A stretch of 64,000 nt of DNA from Klebsormidium nitens (lineage: Eukaryota; Streptophyta; Klebsormidiophyceae; Klebsormidiales; Klebsormidiaceae), in the NCBI GenBank assembly GCA_000708835.1, contig DF237039.1, positions 1 to 64,000 on the forward strand, written 5' to 3'. Shown in pieces: positions 37,501 through 50,010 of the stretch (the stretch's first letter is position 1; the number at the start of each line of letters is the position of its first letter). The translations under genes and the position numbers were made by a program. The notes beneath the pieces are model-generated. The model had not been told where the DNA came from, made no database searches, and worked only from the letters and a program-made list of their open reading frames with translations.

Positions 37501-38949
37501 TGGAGTGCTGATAACTACTATTCTCCCGCAGGTTCATCAAGATCTTTGCCATGGTGTGGGCCGGGAGTCAAGTGACGAAGCTACTGAGAGCTGGGGGGTG
37601 AGTGCTCCTGACAGTAACACTTCTGTAGAAACCGGTTGGAGATGGGGGCCCAACGTTGATGCTCCGCCCTTTTGTCCAGAGCTAAACAGATGCTTTCCGT
37701 TGTGCAACTCTGTACGATCTTAAGCCTTTATGACGAGCTGAACGCACCAGTCCGAGAGGCCGCTCTTCCGCCAGCGAAGCTTTGTGTTACTCGTCAAACG
37801 TCCCTTTTTCATGTTTTCAAGTGCTTCAAAGTGTTCGCCAGACCAATATCCCAAGCAAGGCCCTTGCCACGGTTCCTTGCTCCGATCTTCTACATTCGGA
37901 CGAGAGGGAGTGTCCAGTGCCCCTATATCGGTTGACCGGGTACAAACCAAGTTTGAACTTATGTAGGAATATTAAACGGCAGGGATAAGCTCGCCAGCCT
38001 GGGACGGGGTGGGGTTAGTTTGGGGGTAAGGGTGGGTACGGGTGTGGAGCACGTAGAGTGTTGGGTTGGGATTTTAGTGTTAGTTGGAGCTTATCATACC
38101 TGGCTCTTGTCACTTCTGATTAGTCCGTCATACAAATCAGACACGTAGACGTGACAGCTCATCAAGGCATCCCACCAGCCTGGGCGCTCTTTTAAGAGTC
38201 GAAGAAGCGAGAGACTCTTCATGACTGTGTCCAACACACAAGGTTGATGCTGTTCCGGTGCGTGACATTCCGTTCGCGTTCCGTTCGTTCCGCAGGGCCC
38301 TCTTGCTGGCGCCGTTGGTCGACCGAGGTCTCGACTGGTTCACGGCCAAGGGCAGCTTCCGATCGAAGAGCCAGGTAGGCCGCACACGCTTCGTATCGTC
38401 GTCCTTCGCGTAGTTGGAGACGGCTCTGCTCTCTTTGATCTTTCGTGCTTAAGTCTGAATGACATTCTGGTATTTCATGTCAACGTTTCCGTTTTCGAGG
38501 CTGCGACTCTCCTCGCTTGGGATCAAGCAGCATTCAGATTGCCGGTATCCACGACATAAACCGGTGATGCGTTCCCACACCAGCATCGCTTCTGGTGCTC
38601 GTTCGGGCTTGTATTCGCTTGATCAGATATGAAGAGGAAGGCGAAACGATGGAACGGGAAGTGAGCGCTTCGGCCGAAGAAGCCTTTATCTGTGAACAAG
38701 TACCGGGTTGCAGAGACTGGTATAAATTGGTGATAAACTTTTGTTTCTTGGATGGTTCAGGCAACACATGCTATCTGCAAATTAGGATCAAGACCTTTCC
38801 TTGTATATTTTGCCCGACCTGAGACGGCGCTTCACTTTTTGTACACTTAACGGTTATTGTTGAGAGTGCAGGCCTTCTGGGCAATCGTGGGGTCGTGCAT
38901 TGCACTCGCTCTAGTTATCTTCGTGGTGATAGTGTCGCTCTGGGCATGA
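34594..38949 (+). CDS. FAM210/DUF1279-like membrane protein, probably plastid-targeted, 277 residues
   Basis: Seven exons with consistent phases: 34594-34990, 35651-35714, 36217-36312, 36812-36865, 37532-37597, 38296-38374 and 38872-38949. Residues 1-132 are Ser/Arg/Gln/His-rich and look like a transit peptide plus linker. Then come SPEAVSWVRRKWAENRAEYE and the DUF1279-type core: VLKDLGLAGFLSYGLFNTGY, FIKIFAMVWAGSQVTKLLRA, LLLAPLVDRGLDWFTAKGSF. A C-terminal transmembrane helix, FWAIVGSCIALALVIFVVIV, follows. Plant members are predicted chloroplast membrane proteins of unknown biochemical role; animal FAM210 proteins are mitochondrial. ATG 34594 is the first in frame in exon 1. The fifth exon (66 bp) is flanked by a long inverted repeat. 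Confidence 0.8.
37371..38083. repeat. Inverted repeat of about 80 bp bracketing one exon
   Basis: Left arm 37371-37450 (C-rich, containing ACCCTAACC and CCTAACCCCACCCGTCCC) lies in intron 4. Right arm 38001-38083 (G-rich, starting GGGACGGGGTGGGGTTAG) lies in intron 5. Reverse complementarity runs over about 80 bases with few gaps, including GAGCACGTA against its partner. Exon 37532-37597 is the only exon between them. Confidence 0.8.
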
Positions 38950-41195
38950 GAAAAAAACGCACAAGAGCTTTGGTGCACCGACATGGTGTCATCTGCCACG
39001 TCTCAACGTAGCCGATGCAGCAGGGTAGCTTGCTCCCTGCGGGGTTTCCAATGAGGTGGCACTGCGCATCGTTTTGTTGTGTATGGGCTTCTCTACAGAA
39101 TTCGTCTTGGACAAGCTGGGATTGCAAGTCGCTAACTCTAGTCCTCCGCTCGTAACGATCCAGCCAAGCGCAGTCGCTTTGGAGTACAACGTGTGCCCAT
39201 GTGTTGTTCCCCCCGTGTGACGTCTTTCAGAGCTTTGACACACTGACACACAGACCGTTACAAGATTGTCGAGGATGGTTCCAAAGGAAGCGTCTAGAAG
39301 GGCATGCGTGTGTTTCGCCGCCTCCTGAATGGCAGTCGACGGTGACGATCAGTCAGGACGCTCGGCATCAACTTGCTAGCTTTCAAAATTCACACAGGTA
39401 CTGCATTACTGTCGAAACTCAGATGGATGAAATGCAACCTTCTGAGCGGTTTTATGTTGCAAACTAAACAACTGTACATGCTATATAGGGCACGAGATAG
39501 CATGGCACGGCGGCCCGGTGGTTGCACTGCACCCTATAGACGCAACTGTGAACTTAGCTAGTCTAGTTCAACAGGTAGACTGAGACTGGCCGGCAACGCA
39601 TGGGGCTGATCTACCGTTCTATCGATGTTCATAACCCTATGCATGTTAAAAACATGCAAGATTGCCGCGCAATGGCGCGCGGCTTCGACAGTGCGTCACA
39701 GCGCGCTTAGTCGAAAGCTGCACGAAGTATAGACATGAAGCATCATGAATTCGATCATTGGTACTCATGACCAGATTGAAAGGCGGAAATGTACTAGATC
39801 GATATGCTCAATCCCCGTATGTCGAAAGCATATGATCAATTAATATAATCCACATTCTCATGCATCATCCGTTTATTGCATCCGGCGTACTAATGTTACA
39901 TGAGAACAATCAGTCCCTGCTGTCCAAAATCGACAATATGATCTATTAAATGTGCCATATAAAGGCTGCGTCTTCCCATGGGCTCCGCCAATCCCAACGC
40001 GTCAAGTTTGAGGAACACAGTGACGGGGTAAGTTTGGATCGTACTTCAGGTTGGGACTGGCCAGCACATGATGCGCTAGGCTGGTTGCATATCTATCTCC
40101 AACGTGCTCACGACTCAAGCTAGTACTTCCAAGTTTGTTAACATTGTTACTTGAATATCAGTCGGAACGTTCGACTCCTGCCACGACTCATCAGTGGAGT
40201 AGGACAGGTTAAGAACGGCCTACTCTTACAATGTCAATTCACAAGCACATGCAGAATTCTGAAGGCAATATACTGACGGAGCGCTTCGATGAAACAATGA
40301 AAGATCGATGGAGAGTCAGAAGCTTGGATCATATGGTTCAAAAAAGGCCAATATCCACATGGCTGCCGTACATGTCCAAATTTGAAGGTCCAAGTCGGAT
40401 GTCTCATGCTTATTGCTCAAGAGGCAACGTTCTACGCTCGGTTTCTGTGCTCTTTAAAAATGGCGAAACATACAACAAACTCTCACACGCCCACACAACT
40501 GGCGCACTCTACTTGCCTTACAAGATTGTTTCTTTCTAGTTGGCACTTTCAAGTTGCAGACTTCTTTCTTGGGCCGAAGAAGCATTCAAAGGGTTTTGCA
40601 ACAGCTCCTCGGCTTGCTCAGGTCCAAAGGAGACGGTACTTTGGTTCTCGGACTGAAAAACCTGCAAAATACCTCGACTGTAAGTTGATAGTTGAGGAAG
40701 ACAGGAGCATGCGTACTTTCAAAACTTACTTTGTCAGTCAAAGGGAGTGAAGGTATCTTGCGGATCCGCGGCAATTGAATCTTATATCTCGCAGCTTTTA
40801 ACCGGGAAAAGGTACCAGAGGGCCAGTCAAACGATACAATACAGTCAACTAGATACCTGGACGCAAAATTCAGATCCCCATTGCGGAGCTGCTGGTCTTT
40901 TCAATAGTCGGCTGCAAACTGGCGCGGCAAGGGATGATGGACAGGCAGAGAACTCAAGTTCCAGAGCTCTCTCCGTGTTGGACTGGAGGAAATGTTGCGC
41001 CTTCCAATATTTTTTTAATGTATTACGGGCGGAAATGCTGGCGTGGTCTACAGACTGAAAGTCTGCAGCAACACAACACGGTTCTGCCTGCCAGATATTG
41101 TAATGTAAAACGGGCTGGTCATCTCGCACAAGTCAAAATGAGGGAATCTCACCCCCACGGAACACTCTGTCTTTATCCCGCACGGGGCCTGTCCT
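38950..41195. other. Intergenic region
   Basis: About 2.2 kb between the FAM210-like gene and the left palindrome gene (convergent 3' ends). Plus-strand frames at 40231-40539 and 40382-40750 are open but show no motifs, start context or splice partners. The left palindrome arm begins at about 41095. Confidence 0.4.
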
Positions 41196-44100
41196 CTAAG
41201 CGTTGTTCAGGTAGCCGCCATAGGCTCCATTGGTACCAATGGGGAGCCCAGACGCCTGCGGAAAACAGGTGCGAAGAAATAGGTTAACATTACACAAGTC
41301 TCTGTGTCGAGCAGTATTGAGGTCCGCAAGCTGACCTCGAGGGACAAGCAGGGTCTCTAGGGCGACGTCCACTCAATCGCCAACGGCCTCAGCCCCTTAA
41401 CACTTAACTCCACGATCGACGCTAACACACTTCGTTCAAGTTCGATACGAGATTTGTGCAAGTAGCTTGCACAGGCAGCTTGCCAGACGTCGGACCGAGA
41501 CCTCCAACAAAACGCGCGCGTTGCGCGGGGCACCTTCTTGGCGGCCGCCATCTGCGCGAGGATGAGGCGCAGCGCGGCGTTGGTGGCGTCCGGCTTCTTA
41601 ACCTCCACGCTCAGGATCTTGTCCTCGATGGTCAGCGTGTGGTACACCCCCGGCGCCGCCAGGTAGCGGCCCCCAGGGATCGGCACGAGCTGGCCCTTGA
41701 GCATCTGCTCGGCCGCGTGCATCTGCGCTTCGCTCACTTTGCCGTTGTTGGTGAACTCGAGCGTATGCTCGGTGCTGACCCCCTGCGGGTTGATGGCCCT
41801 CACACCCATGTTCACGTGGGTCTGCCGGTACTGCAAAGGTGGTGCGAAACGAGGATTGGATTGAATGAGACGGAAAGCAAGCGCAAAGCGTCGAGCATGA
41901 AGGACTGGCGCTGTTCACAACTGAGGTTAGGATTGCCCAGAGATCTTCAATCAAGTAAGGTCTGGCGTGTTTTCAGAACCCAATCATAGGAGACGCCCCG
42001 GCCGTTTAGCGCACTGCCTAAGCAAACGAAGCGGGTGACGGTTTCAATCGCTCCAAGCAGGCAAGAGTGTGTTTTCAATGTATGAAATCACAGCCTGCTC
42101 GAAGGCCAAGATTCAAACGGAGGCACCAGCGCCAGCTCTCCATCATGACCTCTTTGCTACAAAGAATCACCTTCTGAAAGCCTTGATTTCGCTGCACGAG
42201 AAATCGAACTCGCAAAGCGACAGCCCAGAGTGGTTTGCATCCAGCTAAGAGTTGACCCACCTCATCGTCGATCCACTTGATGAGGGCGGCCCCCAGAATC
42301 TTCACGGCGAGCTTTATCACCACGAGCTCAACGATGACGGAAGGCTCCTTCACGTTCAGCGCTGGCTCGTAAGCAAACAGCTCCTCCAGCGTGTTGATCG
42401 CCCCCTGGGGCGGGCGTGCAGCCGCGAGCGCGAGCGGGATGCCCTGCAACACCACCGCCACGGGCGTCCATGTTTTGCTCGTGAAGTCAAAGGCGACGGC
42501 TGACGTGTGGCCGGGCTTGAGGACGATACTTGTGGACGCGGAGACGGAGAGGTCCTTAGCGACGATTCCGTCATTTCCGGTGTACTTCTTGCTGTTGGTG
42601 AAGTACACCTCGACTTCTTCGGCGAAGCTGAAGCCGGCCGTTCCGTTGAGCGGGATGCCCGACGCGATGACGGGGGCCTGCGTCGAAAGAGGGGGTCGAA
42701 GAGTGAGTCTTCCGCTAAAAGAAAGTGGGGAAATGGTCCAACTCTTCAGTGGGCTCGCTTATACGCCTTGTGGGGGCTTGCCACTCAGGGAGTATAATGC
42801 TCGCCAAAAGTTACTTTTTGGAACGAGAAGTGGCGGGGCAGGGCGTCAGAGGGAGCCTTCGAAGCCTCAGAAGCTTCCCTCAAATGAAAGAAAGGAGCGG
42901 GGCACGAGAAGTTTAAATGCCATCGTTCACCTCAATGGGGAAGAGAGAAGGGTCCGTGGGAGGGAGGAGTAATATCAGGAGGAAGGATCCCTGTAGGGTG
43001 AGCCGAACAACATGCAGAAGTCTTATGAAGGGGACCTGACTGTAGCTTAACGATTTCAGAAGTGATCTGCTATACATGCACTATTTCAGAATGTTGAGAA
43101 GTTTGGGTCACAAAGGAGTGCGGGCGTCCATTCATTCTGCCGGGAAGAGCTGGGCCTTTTTCGCGAGCAACCTTTGGCACTTCCTCGGAGCGATTCGAGT
43201 ACCAAAGTGGCCGGCACTCGGAGGCCGAAAGTCTGGGTTGCCTCTTGACGCATGTCTGATATACACCGAAGTCTTGAAATGCGCTTGCCTGAACGAGCTG
43301 TCCGTTCTTGGACACCTTCTGCGCGATGCCGTAGCGGTCGTTGCCGGGGCGCCAATCGTTTTCAATCTCAATGCCGTCGGGGCGGGAGGCGCTGCCAATC
43401 TCCCTGAAAACCCGGTTGTACGAGTACCTGCAAGTGATTACAAGCTTTTGTACCACACTTCCTGTTCTTCGTTTTCGACATCTCCTTATGCAGGATAGGC
43501 CTCTTCCAACCCTCGGCCTCTGATGCGACAAGCCTTATGCTCCGCAAGCATCGAGAATGAAGGAGAGATTCCTGTGGATTCGTTACAGACATCTCCCGAC
43601 TTCCTGAAGCTTGGCAAGGTCCTAGGGCTTATTTTGCCACGAACGAACGTACATGCGGCTTGACTGCTCGAGAAGCGGTACAATAGGGCCACCTCAAAAG
43701 CTGATCGTAGACACAAGAAAACCTTCCATGTATCTCAATTGACAGGGAAATCAGCTGGGCACTTCACAACACTCGTTAGAACCCTCAGCTCCACAATCTC
43801 CCTTACATTCCCGCTAGATTCGTCTTGCGCCAAAACCAAAGCATTTCAAAATGGAGCCAAAAACGGACAATTCCAAACGTTCCAATATATCCACCCCCCA
43901 GTTGTAACAGCAACAAAGGCAAGCACTGTCAACCAGCAGCCCGAGTTGAAAGAGCCAGAGCGTCAGGCCTATTTCGGACGCGCAACGTTCTTCTTGCCAA
44001 ATATAGATCCATCAAGTAGCCAAAGACCAATTGGAACAGAGGCAACAAGTGCAAAGCCTCTTCCTCTTAACGCCCTACTTATCTCGTGCCTGCTGCAGTT

Positions 44101-44463
44101 AAACTAAGACCCCAAGTACCGATCATAATACTAAAGCTACCCAGAAACCAAAGCCCTCGATTGTGTTCAGGGCCCCACTCACTTCCTGCCCATGGTCGCT
44201 TCAGGGGTGTTGCTCCCCTGCATGATGGTGACCCCGTCCTGGGACAGGTCCTGCGTCGTGTAGTACAGGTAGTAGTCCTCGTCCCAGCTCACGGTGATCG
44301 TTCCGCCCAGGATCTCCACGGACAGCCACTGCACCGGAATGGCGACAGCGGAATCGACGCCGCTCTTCTTCATGACGCCCAGCTCGTAGCCGCCGTTCAC
44401 CAGGGTGGTGACGTCAGCATCTTTGGGGATCTGGACCTGGAAGGAGTACTTTGCTGACGCCAT
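41196..44463 (-). CDS. Palindrome gene, left copy: unknown beta-rich protein, 397 residues
   Basis: Five exons, all phases exact: 44463-44183, 43427-43289, 42677-42261, 41830-41534, 41255-41196. It starts MASAKYSFQVQIPKDADV, with TTLVNGGYELGVMKKSG, then SVEILGGTITVSWDEDYYLY and QGSNTPEATMGRK. It continues with ENDWRPGNDRYGIAQKV, APVIASGIPLNGTAGFSFAE, VEVYFTNSKKYTGND and a VIVELVVIKLAVKILGAAL segment, then NMGVRAINPQ, GGRYLAAPGVYHTLTIEDK, and ends NGAYGGYLNNA. No signal peptide. The N-terminal part faintly recalls small beta-sandwich proteins of fungi, an impression that needs a profile search. Intron 2 has a GC donor (CAG|GCAAGC at 43289/43288). Unlike the right copy, its upstream region has TGAGAAAG where the partner has a TATA box. 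Near-identical to the gene at 46974-50010. Confidence 0.8.
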
Positions 44464-44935
44464 GCTTGAGAAGCGCACGGTTAGGAAGCTCGGAACGTCG
44501 GTAGACAGAGAGCTGAGGAGGGAGGAGTGCGGGGGGCTGCTGGACGCTTTCTGGAGGCAAGAGTCTTGTGTTTTGGAAAACGAGAATCTGCCAATGACCG
44601 TAAGGGCTTGCCTTTCTCACCCGAAATCAGCATGCTGGAAAGGAACGAGCGCCCGGCCTGTAGCTATAGCAGGCCTTGCTCAAAGCCGCTGCAGTAGCAC
44701 ATTCTGCTCTTACAGAAGAGCATTATGCGTGATCACTTAGGAAGGTTCTCAGGAACTTTCTGCGCCTGGCTTCGAAGTAAATGCCCAAGGACGCGTACAG
44801 CCCGTGAAGCTATCGGCCAGGCGAGTTGCATCATACACTTGCAACTTATGGAGCCTTATGGAAGCCATCACCGAATATCATCCAATTTTATCCTCTTTCA
44901 CCCCGAGCGATCGATTTTAACCAGCTGAAACCCTC

Positions 44936-46496
44936 GAATTTCTGTAAGAACTTCAGCTTATACAGCTTACGACGACTTCCACTCAACCAGCCACTACTAT
45001 GTTCCTACAGGTTAATGTACCGGATGTAGGTTCAATTCGGACTTCTAAGTTCCATGCAAACTGGTCGAGACCATAATGAAATGCTACGGTTAATACAGAA
45101 AACGATCACGAGCGTTCCTACCGACTTATGGTATTCTGGGTAAAGTCTGAAAATCTGGTGCTGAGAAACTTACAGGGATCCGGAGGGGGTACCGTACCAG
45201 ATCGAGGCCCCACAAAGTCCTGCAGTTGAGACGCTGACTCCTCAGAGCCTGAATATAGCTCCAGTTTCTTACAGCTTATCATACTATTCAAGAGAATATG
45301 CCATTGTGCTGTCACCGGCACTCACAGAGATTGTAGCACCATGCAGGCACCGCGCGAAGAATGTCCTTGTTGCCGGTAGTATCTACCGGACACAGAGGAC
45401 TTGCATTTCAATCCTGACTGACGGAGCCTGCTGAGACGGACGTCGCACTGGGGGTCGGGACTGCGCATGAGAGATCTCAAAGTCCAGCTGCATGAATGAA
45501 GTTGGAGGCATTGGGTTTACAGATGATGTGAAGGCGGTTGAGACAGGGTTAGCGCGGGTTAAGGTCAGCGGGGATTCAAATTTCAAAGTACAGTACTTGG
45601 GTACCGGTATGTCATGACTTATGACTCAGGATACCGTAACGGTATTACCTGTTTGAATCCTATGTATCGTTCGACGTCGATACTTGAGTCGCCCCTCTTC
45701 CGGACATTAATATGTGTATACCGGTACGCGAATGCATGATGGACATTGAGAATCAAATGCCGTCGTGACAGCGAAGCATTTAGTACTACAGTAACGGAGT
45801 ATCATGCATGGCATACCTACCTACCTTCGTACGGTACACTCTCCCCTACCTACGGTGTTACCGCGCCGGTCCCCGGAGTCCCCAAAACGCGGACAATCAT
45901 CTCCGGCAATTTCCCTGTGTGAATACCCTGGCCGTGGCCGCGACCATACCGGCCTGTATTACCTAATATGAAGCTGGCCGGTCGGTACCACAACTTCAAG
46001 CTCTTCGTCTCTCCTAGGTAGTCGACGGGGCGGCTGATTCCTGAACCTACAGTAGGTCCTACATGCCACATGGCATACGCTCAAGGTGAGACCAGACGAC
46101 CGTCAACAGTCACTCATGTAGCGTACGCGCGCGTGCAGCGTCACTGTGGCAGGTGCCCTGGTCCTGAGCTGGCAGCAATAAATGCTCGCTGCTGGTTGAG
46201 CGCCGTGCATTATACATGTCTACCTCTTTGCTTGTAACCAACAGCAGGGCACTGGTACATACGCAGCGCTGATGGGCTCGGACTTCGGTGCATCATAGAC
46301 GAGTTCCCCTCAAGCTGATCAGTAAATGCTCGAGATCAGTCGTCCTTTGACACGGACGATTTTCAGATACCTGAAAAGCATGACAATTCTGTCTGAGGAG
46401 TGCTTGATGACACAGCCTACAGGTCTCGCAACCTGCAAGTGCTTTAATTCTGTGTTTCAAACTTGGCACCTCGGTGAACTTTGGTGCATGTCTAAC
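44936..46496. other. Unique spacer at the palindrome centre
   Basis: About 1.56 kb without recognised genes. It holds several GGTACCGGTA-type short palindromic motifs (about 45186, 45600 and 45718-45725) and CTACCTACCTACC low-complexity sequence near 45825. As it lies upstream of both head-to-head genes it may contain shared distal regulatory sites, which is inference. Confidence 0.5.
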
Positions 46497-46808
46497 CAGG
46501 GTTTCAGCTGGCTAAAATCGATCGCTCGGGGTGAAAGAGGAACAAAAATGGATAATATTCAGTGACCGCTTCCATGAGACTCGAAGTGTACAGGTGTATG
46601 ATGCAACTCGCCTGGCCGATTCCCTCACAGGCTGTACGCGTCTTTGGGCATTTACTTCGAAGCCAGGCGCAGAACGTGCCTGAGAACCTTCCTATTCACG
46701 CATAATGCACTCAGGAGGGATTTCCGAAAGAGCAGATTGTCCTACTGCAGCGTCTTTGAGCAAGGCCTGCGGCAGGCACTCGTTCCCTTTCAGCATGCTG
46801 ATTTTGGG

Positions 46809-46816
46809 TATAAAAG
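46809..46816 (+). promoter_or_regulatory. TATA box of the right palindrome gene
   Basis: GGGTATAAAAGGCAAG lies 165 bp before the ATG at 46974, a good plant-type TATA element. The inverted equivalent upstream of the left gene (reverse complement of 44611-44620) reads GGGTGAGAAAGGCAAG: flanking bases are conserved but the TATAAAA core is destroyed. Confidence 0.7.
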
Positions 46817-46973
46817 GCAAGCCCTTGCCGTGAAACCTTCATTGGCAGATTCTCGCTTTCCAAAACACAAGACCTTTGCCTCCAGAAAGCGTCCAGCAGC
46901 CCCCCCGCACTCCTCCCTCCTCAGCTCCCTCTCCACCAACGTTCTTATCTCCCTCACCTTTCGCTTCTCAAAC

Positions 46974-49900
46974 ATGGCGTCAGCAAAGTACTCCTTCCAG
47001 GTCCAGATCCCCAACGATACTGACATCACCACCCTGGTGAACGGCGGCTACGAGCTGGGCGTCATGAAGAAGAGCGGCGTCGATTCCGCTGTCGCCATTC
47101 CGGTGCAGTGGCTGTCCGTGGAGATCCTGGGCGGAACGATCACCGTGAGCTGGGACGAGGACTACTACCTGTACTACACGACGCAGGACCTGTCCCAGGA
47201 CGGGGTCACCATCATGCAGGGGAGCAACACCCCTGAAGCGACCATGGGCAGGAAGTGAGTGGGAGAAGTCTGAACGAACCCGAGGGGTTCGGCTCTTTGG
47301 GTTACGTTTCATAACCAATGCTTGGGTTCTCAGGCGAACCATAATCAAGTAGGACATCAAGAGGGGCCTTTCGACTGGTCGGGTTTGGCCCTTGTTTGAA
47401 TCACTGATTGGCTTTCTGATGAGTTATTTCAAGCAGGATGAACGTGCGTGGGGGTTCCAGGAAAACTTGATGTTTTGGCCACCTTCATTTCGCCTTCTGA
47501 AGGTGCTTGCCCGTGCTTGCATTTGTTGCTGTATACAAATCTAATAGAGCCTGATCACTTTTGGTTAAGTCAACAGATTTGGGCTCATCCGCTTTGTCTG
47601 TTTGAAATGGTGCTTTCCTTTGGGCACCAGTGAGATGATCTATTACGATCTTAGGCAGAAGGTGAATAGCGCTGAGAGGTTTGGCAAGTCTCATGGTTTG
47701 CAGTTGTTACTCTGTCAGGGCAGGTTTGATTAAAAGGTTAGCTAGAGTCTGTTTGCAGTTTCTGAGGCGGCGCATTCTTTGCCTTCTCAAGCATTGAAGC
47801 TGCACCTTTGCTAGACTAGCGCCCGGATGTAGGTATTGTGATTTCCCAAAACTTGCCATGTTATATCAAGGAAGTCGGAAGACTGAAAAAGGATGAAATC
47901 AAGGGAGACTGAAAAGAGTAGTAAAGCACACAAAGAAATTCCTTCATTCTCGTTGCTTGCAGCAAGCTGAAGGGTGGAAAGATTCTACACCAGAATTCTG
48001 CAGAAAATAAGATCGAAAAGAAGAACCGGGGAATCACATTGGAACGATGTGTGATCGATTTGCAGGTACTCGTACAACCGGGTCTTCACGGACATTGGCA
48101 GCGCCTCCCGCTCCGATGGTATTGAGATTGAGAACGATCTGCGCCCCGGCAGCGACAGCTACGGCATCGCGCAGAAGGTGTCCAAGAACAACGGAAAGAT
48201 CGTTCAGGCAAGTGGAGGTTCCGTGGTTGCTTAGAGGACTGCAGGGTACAAACATTATTACCATAACTCTCTATTACCCTCGCTTCATTTCGCTACCGGT
48301 TCAAGGGAGGACTGATTCTTCTGCTCTTGACGCTCCGACCCACCCCTTCCATTGTCGTTCCAGGGGATTCATTTCGGTTACAATCTTCCTATCTGGGCAG
48401 GCTTCTATCAGAGCGTCCTGCGTAACAAGCGAGCGCACTGAGGAGCTGAACCATTCTCTCCCTCTCTTGAGTGGAATCCAGACTCACTCTTCGACCCCCT
48501 CTTCTGCAGGCCCCCATCATCGCGTCCGGCATCCTTTTTAAGGGCACGGCCGGCTTCAGCTTCGCCGAAGAAGTTGAGGTGTACTTCACCAACAGCAAGA
48601 AGTACACCGGAAATGACGGAATCGTCGCCAAGTACCTCTCCGTCTCCGCGTCCACAAGTATCGTCCTCAAGCCCGGCCACACGTCAGCCGTCGCCTTTGA
48701 CGTCAGCGGCGGAGCCTGGACGAGCGTGGAGCCGATGGTGCAGGGCATCCCGCTCGCGCTCGCGGCTGCACGCCCGCCCCAGGGGGCGATCAACACGCTG
48801 GAGGAGCTGTTTGCTTACGAGCCAGCGCTGAACGTGAAGGAGCCTTCCGTCATCGTTGAGCTCGTGGTGATAAAGCTCGCCGTGAAGATTCTGGGGGCCG
48901 CGCTCGTCAAGTGGATCCACGATAAGGTGGGTTACTGATAGCCAGGATGCTAATCATTCTGAGGTGCTTGCTTTGCGAGGTTCGATTTCCGTCGGAAAGC
49001 TTTCAGAAGGTGATTCTTTGTTGCAAAGAGGTCAAAATGAAGAGCTGGCGCTGGTGCCTCCGTTTGAATCTTGGCCTTCGAGCAGGCTGTGGTTTCATAC
49101 ATTGTAGAACACACTCTTGCATGCTTGGAGCGACTCGATTGTTACCTGCTTCGTTTGCTCAGCGCAGTGCGCTGAACGGCCGGGGCGTGTCCTACAATCC
49201 GGTCCGAAAGCACGCCAGACCTTCTTATTTGAGGATGTCTGAGCAGTCCTGACCTCAGCTGCTAACAGCGCCGGTCCTTTGTGCCAATCAGAGGGGATGT
49301 GGGGTCAAGATTGTCGGCGGCTCGACCCTTTGCGCTTGCTTTCCGTTTCATAGTTGCTCTATCTTTGATCTAATCCTCATTTCGCACCACCCTTTGCAGT
49401 ACCGGCCGACCCACATGAACCTCGGTGTGAGGGCCATCAACCCGCTGGAGTCCAGCACCGAGCACATGCTCGAGTTCACCAACAACGGCAACATAAGCGT
49501 CCCGCAGATGCACGCGGCCGAGCAGAGCCTCAAAGGCCAGCTCGTGCCGATCCCTGGGGGCCGCTACCTGGCGGCGCCGGGGGTGTACCACACGCTGACC
49601 ATCGAGGACAAGATCCTGAGCGTGGAGGTTAAGAAGCCGGACGCCACCGTCGCCGCGCTGCGCCTCATCCTCGCGCAGATGGCGGCCGCCAAGAAGGTGC
49701 GCGCTCTGCGCGCGCGTTTCTTGTGGAGCTCTGGCAACCTGCTTGATTGTTGTTCTGGTCGTCACAAACAGAACGAAGTGGGCATCACCCATCTCGACAG
49801 AAGCGGAATGAGTCCGTTGCAATCGATTGAACCTCGTCCCGGAGACTGTGACTTTTCCTTTACGATCAGTTTGATGTACGTACTATTCATCGTAGCTGGA

Positions 49901-50010
49901 CACAAAATGGTCTTAAAGAAGCTCCTCATGTTACTAAATGCATCTATCTTCTGCAGGCCTCTGGGCTCCCCGTTGGTAACAATGGAGCCTATGGCGGCTA
50001 CCTGAACTAG
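46974..50010 (+). CDS. Palindrome gene, right copy: unknown beta-rich protein, 396 residues
   Basis: Five exons mirror the left copy: 46974-47254, 48066-48207, 48510-48926, 49400-49696, 49957-50010; exons 1, 3 and 4 have exactly the same lengths. Exon 1 differs from the left copy at three residues (PNDTDITT against PKDADVTT). Exon 2 carries one extra Asn and several changes (FTDIGSASRSDG, LRPGSDSYG, NNGKIVQ). Exon 3 has a divergent patch (DVSGGAWTSVEPMVQG against DFTSKTWTPVAVVLQG). It ends NGAYGGYLN, two residues shorter. Intron 2 again starts with GC (CAG|GCAAGT at 48207/48208). A TATAAAAG box lies 165 bp upstream of the ATG. An in-frame extension upstream of 46974 is open but is the mirror of non-coding sequence in the left arm, so ATG 46974 is preferred. 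Function unknown. Confidence 0.8.

Noticed and set aside
41456-41989. Plus-strand open frames across the left palindrome gene (also 42252-42972 and 44086-44457)
   Set aside because: They are antisense shadows of minus-strand exons; the same protein sequence is recovered from the right-arm copy in the sense orientation.
46644-46973. In-frame extension upstream of the right palindrome gene's ATG
   Set aside because: It includes the TATA box, and the inverted counterpart in the left arm is not an open extension of that gene; the shared start MASAKYSF is at 46974.
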